37,480 nt of DNA. It comes from an uncultured Prevotellaceae bacterium (GTDB taxonomy: Bacteria > Bacteroidota > Bacteroidia > Bacteroidales > Bacteroidaceae). Where the stretch lies: NCBI GenBank assembly GCA_946185805.1, contig CAMHKU010000016.1, forward strand, positions 1-37,480, in the 5' to 3' direction. Both the position numbers and the translations under genes were made by a program. This document shows positions 7,429-15,258 of the stretch, piece after piece (the stretch's first letter is position 1; every line of letters starts with the position of its first letter). The notes under the pieces are model-generated. The model was not told the DNA's origin. It ran no database searches and worked only from the letters and a program-made list of their open reading frames with translations.

Positions 7429-8951
7429 TGTCTCTTCATCCCCTGATGCTGGCAGGCACCGGCAGTGACGTAGGCAAGAGCGTGGTGGCCACAGCCCTCT
7501 GCCGCATTTTCCGTCAGGACGGCTACCACCCCGCGCCCTTCAAGGCGCAGAACATGGCCCTCAACTCCTACGTCACCCCCGATGGATTGGAGATAGGCCG
7601 CGCTCAGGCCGTGCAGGCCGAGGCGGCTGGCGTAGACTGCCATACCGACATGAATCCGCTGCTGCTCAAGCCGCAGTCAGACCACACCTCGCAGGTAGTG
7701 CTCCACGGACGCCCCATCGGCAGCCGCAGCGCCTACGACTTTTGGAACTCCCCCACCCCCCACCAGCCGCTACACACGGCGCGTCAGCGTCGGGAAACAA
7801 TCTACTTCCGCCGCGAGGTCTGCGATGCCTTCGACCGTCTCAACGCCCGCTACAATCCCATCGTCATGGAGGGCGCAGGCAGCATCTCCGAACTCAATCT
7901 CCGCGACCACGACCTGGTAAACCTGCCCATGGCGCGCCATGCCGGCGCCGACGTCATCCTCGTGGGCGACATCGACCGCGGCGGCATCTTCGCCTCTGTC
8001 TACGGCAGCATTGCCCTGCAGACCGAGCAGGACCGCCAACTGATCAAGGGCATCATCATCAATAAGTTCCGCGGCGACCTGCGCCTGTTCGACGACGGCC
8101 GCCGCATGCTTGAAGAACTCTGCGGTGTGCCCGTGCTTGGCGTCATACCTTATTATAATGACATCCATATTGAAGAAGAAGACTCCGTAGCCCTGGCCCG
8201 GAAGCACCGCCGACTGCAAGAGGGCAAGGTGAATGTGGCCGTAGTGCTCTTGCGCCATATCAGCAATTTCACCGACTTCGACGTCCTGGAGCGTGACCCT
8301 CGCGTCAACCTCTTTTATACCACCAGTCCCACCGACATCACCCAGGCCGACATCGTCATACTACCCGGCACCAAGACCACCCTCGACGACCTGCTGGAGC
8401 TGCGACGCAACGGCTGTGCCGAGGCTATCCTCAGCGCCCACCGCCAGGGGCGCATAATCGTAGGCATCTGCGGCGGCTACCAGATGCTGGGACTCACCGT
8501 CAGCGACCCCCAAGGCATCGAAGGCACTATCACCCATCTCCCCGGTCTCGGTCTGCTGCCTATCCACACCACAATGACTGCCGAGAAGACCACCCGCCAG
8601 GTGACGTTCACCTTCGACGGCTACGAGTGCTGCGGCTATGAAATCCATCAAGGCGTGAGCGACACCGCCGAGGCCGTGCTACAGACCCCCCACTGCATAG
8701 GCACCTATATCCACGGCTTCCTCGACAATGCCCCCGTCATTGACCACCTGCTCAAACAAAGTGTGCTCTGCGGTTCTGCCGCAGAGCGAAAAAGCGGTTC
8801 TGCCGCAGAGCAAAAAAGCGGTTCTGCCGCAGAGCCTCCCGCCCTCAGCTACCAAGCATACAAAGACCAGCAGTACGACCTGCTCGCCGACCACGTGCGT
8901 GGCCACCTAGACATGGAGCGGCTGTATAATATTTTAAGAGGTGATGGGTGA
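7428..8951 (+). CDS. cobQ: Adenosylcobyric acid synthase (CobQ/CbiP)
   Basis: 507 aa. It amidates four side chains of adenosylcobyrinate a,c-diamide with glutamine and ATP in cobalamin synthesis. Visible parts: P-loop-like GTGSDVGKSVVATALCR at the N-terminus; KAQNMALNSYVT; VEGAG-type MEGAGSISE; VGDIDRGGIFASVYG; then the class I amidotransferase domain with nucleophile cysteine in GICGGYQMLG (about residues 344-353) and the histidine in YEIHQG. Residues about 448-470 are an odd SGSAAE-type repeat from three 24-bp hairpin units, sitting between HGFLDNAPVIDHLL and the normal C-terminal helix YQAYKDQQYDLLADHV. Its last codons and stop lie in a ggtgatg array. It is followed by cobD. Confidence 0.95.
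   Translation: MSLHPLMLAGTGSDVGKSVVATALCRIFRQDGYHPAPFKAQNMALNSYVTPDGLEIGRAQAVQAEAAGVDCHTDMNPLLLKPQSDHTSQVVLHGRPIGSRSAYDFWNSPTPHQPLHTARQRRETIYFRREVCDAFDRLNARYNPIVMEGAGSISELNLRDHDLVNLPMARHAGADVILVGDIDRGGIFASVYGSIALQTEQDRQLIKGIIINKFRGDLRLFDDGRRMLEELCGVPVLGVIPYYNDIHIEEEDSVALARKHRRLQEGKVNVAVVLLRHISNFTDFDVLERDPRVNLFYTTSPTDITQADIVILPGTKTTLDDLLELRRNGCAEAILSAHRQGRIIVGICGGYQMLGLTVSDPQGIEGTITHLPGLGLLPIHTTMTAEKTTRQVTFTFDGYECCGYEIHQGVSDTAEAVLQTPHCIGTYIHGFLDNAPVIDHLLKQSVLCGSAAERKSGSAAEQKSGSAAEPPALSYQAYKDQQYDLLADHVRGHLDMERLYNILRGDG
8770..8835 (+). repeat. Three 24-bp hairpin units in frame inside cobQ
   Basis: The 18-bp core (gcggttctgccgcagagc) occurs three times at 8770, 8794 and 8818, separated by gaaaaa and aaaaaa. 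With the preceding ctct, the core forms a CTCTGCGG/CCGCAGAG stem. A period of 24 keeps the frame and yields an 8-residue repeat, GSAAE plus RKS or QKS. Confidence 0.9.
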
Positions 8952-8988
8952 TAGGTGATGGGTGATAGGTGATGGGTGATAGGTGATT
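8940..8988 (+). repeat. ggtgatg/ggtgata heptamer array between cobQ and cobD
   Basis: Seven units strictly alternating ggtgatg and ggtgata, ending ggtgatt. The cobQ stop TGA (8949-8951) lies in the second unit. A GTG inside the array (8983) could be read as a cobD start, but the family N-terminus favours the later ATGs. Confidence 0.9.
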
Positions 8989-9000
8989 ATTATCTTCAAA

Positions 9001-10038
9001 ATGGGTAAAATGTTAGCATTACTCATAGGCTGGATATCCGACCTGCTGGTAGGTGACCCCGAGCGGTGGCCCCACCCCGTAGTGTGGTTCGGCCGAATAA
9101 TAGCCTTCTGTGAGCGCCGTCTGAACCGCGGCAACCACCGGCGCCTGAAGGGTGCTCTCACAGCCACCGTGCTGATAGCCGCCACCTTCCTGGTGGCAAC
9201 ACTCCTGCGCACCCTCTGCACACTCTGCTCACCAGCAATTCTCTCATCTCTCCAATCTTCAATCTTCAATCTCCAATCTTCAATCTTCACCATTCTTTTC
9301 GACGCCATCGTCATCTTCTACTGCTTGGCAGGCACCACGCTTATCCGCGAGGTGCGTCAGGTGTTCATCGCTGTCGACCGCTCATTAGACGAGGGACGTA
9401 CGCAGGTAGCCCGCATCGTAGGCCGCGACACCCGTGAGCTCTCCGCCCAGGAGGTACGCACGGCCGCCCTGGAGACCCTCGCCGAAAACCTCAGCGACGG
9501 CGTTATCGCCCCGCTCTTCTGGCTCCTGCTGCTCGGCACCCCCGGCATGCTAGCCTACAAGATGGTGAACACCCTCGACTCGATGATCGGCTACCGCACG
9601 GAGCGCTACCGCGAGTTTGGCTGCTGGGCCGCCCGTATCGACGACGTGGCCAACTACATTCCCGCCCGTCTCACCGCCCTGCTGATGGTTGTGGCAGCTG
9701 CCATAAGTGGCAGAAGGTTAAAAGTTAGAGGGCAATCGTCAAAGGACAGCGACAATGTTCAATGTTCAATTTTTCAATTTTTCAATTTTATACGGCGCTA
9801 CGGCCGTTGTCATGCCTCGCCCAACAGCGGCTACCCCGAAGCGGCCCTGGCCGCTATACTCGACTGCCGTTTTGGCGGCCCCCACTATTACTTTGGCGAG
9901 CTGTTCGAAAAGCCCTTTATTGGCGATCACGACCGCGAGCTCACCACTGCCGACATGAAAACAGCCGTGCGGGTGAACCGCACGGCCGAGATATTGATGG
10001 TAACGCTGGTGACGCTCTTCTATGCTTTAATGTTTTAA
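9001..10038 (+). CDS. cobD: Adenosylcobinamide-phosphate synthase (CobD/CbiB)
   Basis: 345 aa from ATG 9001; ATG 9010 is equally possible. This integral membrane enzyme attaches aminopropanol (phosphate) to adenosylcobyric acid, the next step after CobQ. Family motifs: LLVGDPERWPHPVVWFGR at the N-terminus, the AQEVRTAALETLAENLSDGVIAPLFW block, KMVNTLDSMIGYRTERY, and CHASPNSGYPEAALA near the C-terminus. Two low-complexity inserts are encoded by heptamer arrays: residues about 85-96 (SLQSSIFNLQSSIF type) between membrane segments, and about 240-263 (ending QCSIFQFFNF) just before the HASPN motif. Both keep the frame. Whether the enzyme tolerates them is unknown, but all core motifs are intact. 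Confidence 0.93.
   Translation: MGKMLALLIGWISDLLVGDPERWPHPVVWFGRIIAFCERRLNRGNHRRLKGALTATVLIAATFLVATLLRTLCTLCSPAILSSLQSSIFNLQSSIFTILFDAIVIFYCLAGTTLIREVRQVFIAVDRSLDEGRTQVARIVGRDTRELSAQEVRTAALETLAENLSDGVIAPLFWLLLLGTPGMLAYKMVNTLDSMIGYRTERYREFGCWAARIDDVANYIPARLTALLMVVAAAISGRRLKVRGQSSKDSDNVQCSIFQFFNFIRRYGRCHASPNSGYPEAALAAILDCRFGGPHYYFGELFEKPFIGDHDRELTTADMKTAVRVNRTAEILMVTLVTLFYALMF
9253..9287 (+). repeat. caatctt heptamer array inside cobD (first site)
   Basis: Five units: four caatctt and one caatctc. This is the reverse complement of the gattgaa family seen between genes, here in the orientation without stop codons. It lies in the codons for a loop between predicted membrane helices. Confidence 0.9.
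9753..9789 (+). repeat. caatgtt/caattttt array inside cobD (second site)
   Basis: Two caatgtt units, two caattttt units and one caatttt, again the stop-free orientation of the gattgaa/cattgaa family. It encodes part of the insert just before the conserved HASPNSGYPEAA motif. Confidence 0.85.
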
Positions 10039-10050
10039 CGTTTCAACTCT

Positions 10051-11274
10051 TCAATTTTTCAATTCTTCTAAGATGATGCGCCTGCCGCTGCAAGTGGCTC
10101 TGGCCTTGCCCATGCTGTTGACCATGCGCAGGGCGGCCTCGACGCCATTGTTGCGCTCAGCCATAAACCTCATTTTCAGCCCTAAGGCTGCCGTATCGCG
10201 AAACTCCACGGTCATGTTGAAGTTCTGCCCGATAGCGAGCATGATGTCTCTAAGGGCCACGTTGTCGAAATACAGGTATCCGTCGCGCCACATCTCGTAG
10301 GGCGTGAGATCTGCCTCGCTGATGATGCAGTGCTGCTCGGCGGCATCGGCGGGCTGGTCAGCGCGCGCCCTGAAGGTGCACTTCTGTCCGGGCCGTATCA
10401 CCACCTCGCTGCCGCCGTTAGGCGTGATGCCCACTTTGCCGTTCACGAGTACTACGCCCACGCCCGCCTCTGGGTCACGGGTGTTAACGTTAAACTCCGT
10501 GCCATAGTCGCGCACGTCACCCCACGGCGTATGCACCACAAACGGTTGTCCCTTATGCGGCGCCACTTTGAAGTAGGCCTCGCCATCGAGTATCACCTCG
10601 CGGCGGCGGCTGCTGAACACCGTGGGGAATATTACACGACTGCCCGGGTGCAGATAGCAGAGCGTGCCGTCGGGCAGGGTGATGTCTGCCGACTTGCCGT
10701 AGGGCACGTGCAGCGTCACCTTCTCTATATGCGCCGTGTCGCCGATGACGCGCCGGAAATCGTTGAGCGACAGCTGCGTGTGCTGCCTGGTGGCAGGGCT
10801 GAGCGTCACCTGCTGCCCCTTCTCGTCGGTGAGGCTGATGCCCTGCTGCTGCGTGTCGGCGGTGAAGATAGTGGGCGTAGCGGCGGCCGCCGGTGCCTTA
10901 CCCTCGCCCGCAGGCAGGCCGACATAATATATAATACCGGCAAAGACGGCCGCGGCGGCAACCGCGGCGGCGATGTAGCGGGTGATGGGTGACGGGTGAC
11001 GGGTGACGGGTGACGGGTGATGGGTGACGGGTGACGGGTGATGGGTGGTGGGTGATGGGTGGTTGTAGTGAAACTGCTGCAGCCGCTGCTCAACGTCGCA
11101 GCCGTCGTGAGCTCGCTGCATGGCCACCCTGAGGTCGGTCATCTGCTGCAGGTCTGCCCTGAGCTGTTCGTCGCTCACCATGGCCTGGAGCTGCTCTTCC
11201 GTGATGTCAGCTCCCGGCTCCGTCATGTGAAGAGCCTGCTGCTGTCTTTGCTCTGTGTCGTTTTCTGTATTCAT
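10051..11274 (-). CDS. FecR-family anti-sigma factor
   Basis: 407 aa. A cytoplasmic N-terminal region (1-70) should bind the adjacent ECF sigma factor. A membrane helix follows (about 100-118, AAAVAAAAVFAGIIYYVG-like), then a periplasmic FecR domain (LPDGTLCYLHPGSRVIFP, FKVAPHKGQPFVVHTPWGDVR) and a C-terminal DUF4974-type domain. It would sense the SusC transporter with its STN domain and control the sigma factor. Between N-domain and membrane helix lie residues 71-98, a HPSPVT(H/R) heptapeptide repeat encoded by 11 tandem heptamers. The last four residues and stop come from another heptamer array shared with the cobD 3' region. Start ATG 11274; the gene lies 31 bp after the sigma gene in the same operon. 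Confidence 0.9.
   Translation of the reverse strand: MNTENDTEQRQQQALHMTEPGADITEEQLQAMVSDEQLRADLQQMTDLRVAMQRAHDGCDVEQRLQQFHYNHPSPTTHHPSPVTHHPSPVTRHPSPITRYIAAAVAAAAVFAGIIYYVGLPAGEGKAPAAAATPTIFTADTQQQGISLTDEKGQQVTLSPATRQHTQLSLNDFRRVIGDTAHIEKVTLHVPYGKSADITLPDGTLCYLHPGSRVIFPTVFSSRRREVILDGEAYFKVAPHKGQPFVVHTPWGDVRDYGTEFNVNTRDPEAGVGVVLVNGKVGITPNGGSEVVIRPGQKCTFRARADQPADAAEQHCIISEADLTPYEMWRDGYLYFDNVALRDIMLAIGQNFNMTVEFRDTAALGLKMRFMAERNNGVEAALRMVNSMGKARATCSGRRIILEELKN
10981..11062 (-). repeat. Eleven-unit heptamer array in fecR coding sequence
   Basis: On the + strand: ggtgatg, four ggtgacg, ggtgatg, two ggtgacg, ggtgatg, ggtggtg, ggtgatg, then a partial ggtgg. It is the longest uninterrupted heptamer run inside a gene in this window. 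In the fecR sense direction (cgtcacc) the unit has no stop in any frame. Gain or loss of a number of units not divisible by three would shift the fecR frame. Confidence 0.95.
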
Positions 11275-11305
11275 GCCTATATTACGGACTAATGTGACCT
11301 AAGGG

Positions 11306-11806
11306 TTATGTTTTCATCGATTTTTTAATATCTCTTAGTATTTTCAGTGCCCTGACCATGTGTTTCTTCACCGTAGCAATGCTGATGCCCATGTCCTGCG
11401 CCACCTCTTTGTATTTCTTGCCGTGCAGGTAGCAGGCTTCCAGGATTTCGCGCGTTGGCGACTTAAGGGCGTTGATGGCTTGCAGGGCAGTCTTGAGGCG
11501 CTCTTCCTGCTCCAGGTATTGCTGCTCGTCGATATAGTGCTGGCTCAGGATGGCCGCCGCCTTGATGTAGCGCTGGTGGCACTGCTGCCGGCGCAGGTAG
11601 TCGATGCAGCGGTGGCGCACGTTGGTGTACAGATATTGCCTGATGGTGGTTTCGTCGATATGGCAGAAGTGCAGCCACACATCTTCATAGACGGCAGCAA
11701 CAATGTCGTGACAGTCGTCTTCGCTCCTGACATACCGCAGTGCAAAGGCGAACAGCTCTTGATAATAGCGTCTGAAAATGCTGTCAAAACGCTCTGTCTC
11801 TCCCAT
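11306..11806 (-). CDS. ECF-type RNA polymerase sigma factor (FecI-like)
   Basis: 166 aa, normal for a Bacteroidetes ECF sigma factor. Region 2 is visible as FDSIFRRYYQELFAFALRYV followed by EDDCHDIVAAVYEDVWLHF. Region 4 is LKSPTREILEACYLHGKKYKEVAQDMGISIATVKKHMVRALKILR, a clear helix-turn-helix. It should direct transcription of the divergent susC operon and is held by the FecR protein encoded immediately downstream. Start ATG 11806 gives MGETERFDSIF. A TATCTTTG -7 box sits only about 9 bp before the start codon, so the 5' leader would be very short. Confidence 0.93.
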   Translation of the reverse strand: MGETERFDSIFRRYYQELFAFALRYVRSEDDCHDIVAAVYEDVWLHFCHIDETTIRQYLYTNVRHRCIDYLRRQQCHQRYIKAAAILSQHYIDEQQYLEQEERLKTALQAINALKSPTREILEACYLHGKKYKEVAQDMGISIATVKKHMVRALKILRDIKKSMKT

Positions 11807-11814
11807 TTCGCGGG

Positions 11815-11822
11815 CAAAGATA
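11815..11822 (-). promoter_or_regulatory. -7 box (TAnnTTTG) for the sigma/fecR operon
   Basis: Read on the minus strand this is TATCTTTG, a match to the Bacteroidetes -7 consensus. No TTTG is seen 19-21 bp upstream, so only the -7 half is supported. Confidence 0.45.
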
Positions 11823-11842
11823 GTAAGAAAAACTGAAAAAGC

Positions 11843-11868
11843 GTAACCTATTTGCCGCTAATTTCGTA
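11843..11868 (+). promoter_or_regulatory. Possible ECF-sigma promoter of susC
   Basis: GTAACC (11843-11848), a 16-bp spacer, then CGTA (11865-11868), about 27 bp before the susC ATG. The AAC / CGT pair at 16-bp spacing resembles general ECF promoters. It is expected here because a sigma/anti-sigma pair is divergent, but this is a pattern match to a single site. Confidence 0.3.
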
Positions 11869-11894
11869 TTAATTATAAAAAAAGCGACAAGAAA

Positions 11895-14800
11895 ATGAAG
11901 AGATTGTTGTTGAGTCTGCTGGCAGCATTGGCATGGATGGCCGTGGCGGCCCAGTCTTCGGATGCCCGGCTGTCGATGACGTTTAATGATGAGCCGCTGT
12001 CTCAGGTGCTCTTACGCCTTGAGCAGGCTTCCGACTATAAGTTCCTGTTTACCTACGACGATGTGGAGCGCTACCGGGTGAGTGGCAGCCAGCAGAATGT
12101 GGGCATCTTCCAGATGCTCGACTACGTGCTGCGCGACAAGCCGCTGAAATATAGCGTCGACGGCCGGTTTGTGAGCATTACCGCAGCCGGCGCCGCATCG
12201 CAGGCCAAAGCCGCTGGCGATGCCGAGTGCGTGGGCACGGTGGTCGATGCCGAGAATGAACCCGTCGTGGGCGCCCAGGTGCGCGTGGCGGGCACCCAGG
12301 TGTTTGCCGTTACCGATGTGAACGGCACCTTCCGCTTCAGCTCCCAGCATGCCGGCCGCCAGCTGACGGTGACCTACGTGGGCATGAAGGCCGCTACGGC
12401 CACCCTGGCCAACGGCATGAAGGTGACCTTGCAGCAAGACAACACCGTGCTGAAGGACGTCATCGTCACCGGCATCTTCCAGAAGAACAAGGAGGCATAT
12501 ACCGGCTCGGTGACGGTCATCAAGCAGGAAGACCTGAAACTCTTCGGCAACAAGAACCTGATTTCGTCTATCAGCCAGGTAGACCCGTCGTTCAACATGC
12601 TTACCAACAATGAGTGGGGTTCCAATCCCAACCGTCTGCCCGAAATACAGATTCGCGGCAACGCCAACCTGCCATCGCTGACCGATATTCAGGACAACAG
12701 CAACACCGACCTGAACACCCCGCTCATCGTGCTCGACGGCTTTGAAATCAGCCTGGAGCGCATGATGGATCTCAACGAGGAGGACGTAGAGTCGATCACG
12801 CTGTTGAAGGACGGCTCGGCCACGGCCATCTACGGTTCCAGAGGTGCCAACGGCGTTGTGGTCATCACCCGCAAGGCCCCCCAGGCAGGCCGTCTGAAGC
12901 TCACCTATACCGGCAGTCTGAACATTGAGGCACCCGACCTGACGGACTATCACCTGCTCGGCGCTGCCGACAAGTTGGAGCTGGAGCGCATGGCTGGCTA
13001 CTACACCATGAGCGACCCCCAGCGCGACTTCAACCTGAAGAACAAGTACGCCCGGCTTCTGCAAGACGTGGAGCGCGGCGTGGAAACCGACTGGATGGCG
13101 CAGCCCCTGCGCACCGGCGTGGGCCACCGCCACAACGTGCGCCTGGAGGGCGGCGACACCAGCTTCCGCTACGCCCTGTCGCTGCAGTATAACGGTGTGG
13201 CGGGCGTGATGAAAGGCTCGGCGCGCAACAGTTTCAATGGCGGCATCAACCTGTCGTACCGCACGCGCAAGCTCATCTTCACCAACGACCTGACCATCGG
13301 CAATACCAAGGCAGAGAACTCTCCCTACGGCGAGTTCTCGGACTACACGCGTCTGAACCCCTATTGGAAACCCTACGACGAGCAGGGACAGATTATCAAA
13401 CTCTTTGACAACGACGTCAACTTCTGGGGCACCTACAGCAACCTGCCCGCCAATCCGCTCTATAACGCCACGCTGAACCAGAAAGACAGCCAGAGCTATA
13501 CCGACATCACCAACAATTTCTCCATAGAGTGGCGCCCCCTCGAAGGCCTCATCGCCCGCGGGCGGCTGGGACTGACCTGGCGCGACAGCGAGAGCGACTA
13601 CTACCGCCCCGCCAGCCACACCATGTTCCAGGGCGACGCCTATCAGACGGCTGAGGGCGTGCTGCGAAGAGGCATCTACCGCTATGGCACGGGCAAGACG
13701 ATGAACTATGAGGCGGCCTTCACCCTGAGCTATTCGAAGCTCATAGCCGAGAAGCACCTCATCTATGCCGGCGTCAACACCAACATCATCTCCAACACGT
13801 CGCGCAACTACAGCTTCACCGCCGAAGGCTTTGCCGACGACGAGCTGGACTTCCTGCCTACGGCCCTGCAGTATCAGAAGGGCGGCAAACCCTCGGGCAG
13901 CGAGAGCAAGACGCGCAGCGTGGGCTTCGTGGGCAGTGCCAACTACAGCTACGACAACCGATACTATACCGACCTGGCCTACCGTCTCGACGGCTCGTCG
14001 CAGTTTGGCTCCGACAAGCGCTTTGCACCCTTCTACTCCGTAGGCATAGGCTGGAACGTTCACAACGAGAAGTGGATGGGTGCCGTCAAGTTCATTGACC
14101 GCCTGAAGCTGCGTGGCTCCTTCGGACAGACAGGCTCGCAGAAGTTTAACTCCTATCAGGCCATTGCCACCTATAATTATTATATGAACAGCCGCTACTA
14201 CCAGTGGACGGGAGCCTACCAGCAGGCGCTGGAAAACAGCAACCTGGAGTGGCAGAAGACCAACAAGTGGAACGCGGGCATAGAGCTCAACACATGGGAC
14301 AACCGCATCAACATCGTGGCCGACATCTACCTGGAGAAGACGTCGAACCTGCTCTCCGCCCTCGACCTGCCGCTGTCAAACGGCTTTACCAGCTACGTTG
14401 AGAACATCGGAAAGGTAGAGAACCGCGGCTTCGAGCTGAAGGCCACCGTCTTCATCGTGCGCAACACTGCCAAGCGCCTGGCATGGTCGCTCACGGGGTC
14501 GATGGTCCACAATGCCGACGAGGTGGTGCAGCTCTCGCAGGCCATGAACAATGAGTATGCCAAGCTGCTGCTCACCAAGGGCATCACGCCCAACAAGGTA
14601 ATCCGCGAGGGCGAGTCGCAATACACCATCTGGGCCGTGCCGTCGCTGGGCATCGACCCCAGCAACGGGCGCGAGCTGTTTGTCAAGCAGAACGGCGAGG
14701 TGACCTACACCTGGGATGCTGCCGACCGCGTGGCCTGCGGCGTCAGCGAGCCCAAATACCGCGGCAACCTGAGCAGCATGGTCCGCTGGCGCGACTTCAC

Positions 14801-15206
14801 TGTCAACGTGTCCTTCGGCTATCGCTTTGGCGGACAGCTCTACAACCAGACGCTGGCCACCCGCATAGAGAATGCCGACAAGCAGTACAACGTTGATGAG
14901 CGCGTATTCACCGACCGCTGGAAGCAGGTGGGCGACCGCACCATGTTCAAGGGCCTGACCAACGAGAGCGCCACTTACGCTACCACCCGCTTTGTGCAGG
15001 ATGAGCGCACGCTGACATGCCAGAACGTCCACCTCAGCTATGAGCTGCATGGCCGTCCGTGGCTGCAGCGCCATCTCGGCATGCAGTCGTTCACTGTAGG
15101 TGCCGACCTGAGCGACCTGTTCTACGTCTCCACCGTCAAGCAGGAGCGCGGACTGTCGTATCCCTACTCCCGCCGCTTCTCCTTTACGCTGTCGGCTAGC
15201 TTCTAA
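11895..15206 (+). CDS. SusC/RagA TonB-dependent outer membrane transporter with STN domain
   Basis: 1103 aa. A signal peptide (about 1-20) precedes an STN domain (about 22-95, LSMTFNDEPLSQVLLRLEQ), which fits transduction to a FecR/FecI pair. Next come a carboxypeptidase-regulatory-like domain (CVGTVVDAENEPVVGAQVRV, about 114-190), the plug with the SusC hallmark DLNEEDVESITLLKDGSATAIYG (about 296-318), and a long beta barrel ending in ...FTLSASF with the terminal aromatic residue. It imports a ligand across the outer membrane with SusD as lid. The ligand cannot be read from sequence. Start ATG 11895. It is the first gene of the run SusC, SusD, DUF4843, PKD-like, TlpA. Confidence 0.95.
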   Translation: MKRLLLSLLAALAWMAVAAQSSDARLSMTFNDEPLSQVLLRLEQASDYKFLFTYDDVERYRVSGSQQNVGIFQMLDYVLRDKPLKYSVDGRFVSITAAGAASQAKAAGDAECVGTVVDAENEPVVGAQVRVAGTQVFAVTDVNGTFRFSSQHAGRQLTVTYVGMKAATATLANGMKVTLQQDNTVLKDVIVTGIFQKNKEAYTGSVTVIKQEDLKLFGNKNLISSISQVDPSFNMLTNNEWGSNPNRLPEIQIRGNANLPSLTDIQDNSNTDLNTPLIVLDGFEISLERMMDLNEEDVESITLLKDGSATAIYGSRGANGVVVITRKAPQAGRLKLTYTGSLNIEAPDLTDYHLLGAADKLELERMAGYYTMSDPQRDFNLKNKYARLLQDVERGVETDWMAQPLRTGVGHRHNVRLEGGDTSFRYALSLQYNGVAGVMKGSARNSFNGGINLSYRTRKLIFTNDLTIGNTKAENSPYGEFSDYTRLNPYWKPYDEQGQIIKLFDNDVNFWGTYSNLPANPLYNATLNQKDSQSYTDITNNFSIEWRPLEGLIARGRLGLTWRDSESDYYRPASHTMFQGDAYQTAEGVLRRGIYRYGTGKTMNYEAAFTLSYSKLIAEKHLIYAGVNTNIISNTSRNYSFTAEGFADDELDFLPTALQYQKGGKPSGSESKTRSVGFVGSANYSYDNRYYTDLAYRLDGSSQFGSDKRFAPFYSVGIGWNVHNEKWMGAVKFIDRLKLRGSFGQTGSQKFNSYQAIATYNYYMNSRYYQWTGAYQQALENSNLEWQKTNKWNAGIELNTWDNRINIVADIYLEKTSNLLSALDLPLSNGFTSYVENIGKVENRGFELKATVFIVRNTAKRLAWSLTGSMVHNADEVVQLSQAMNNEYAKLLLTKGITPNKVIREGESQYTIWAVPSLGIDPSNGRELFVKQNGEVTYTWDAADRVACGVSEPKYRGNLSSMVRWRDFTVNVSFGYRFGGQLYNQTLATRIENADKQYNVDERVFTDRWKQVGDRTMFKGLTNESATYATTRFVQDERTLTCQNVHLSYELHGRPWLQRHLGMQSFTVGADLSDLFYVSTVKQERGLSYPYSRRFSFTLSASF

Positions 15207-15207
15207 C

Positions 15208-15258
15208 AGATTTGAGATTTGAGATTTGAGGTTTGAGATTTGAGATTTAAGATTTATG
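15208..15258 (+). repeat. agatttg heptamer array between susC and susD
   Basis: Seven units: agatttg x3, aggtttg, agatttg, agattta x2. The last unit runs into the susD start codon (agatttATG), and the array begins two bases after the susC stop. Confidence 0.9.

Noticed and set aside
8983..9000. GTG start for cobD inside the heptamer array
   Set aside because: It would add six residues (VIIIFK-like) not expected in the family; ATG 9001 or 9010 gives the normal N-terminus.
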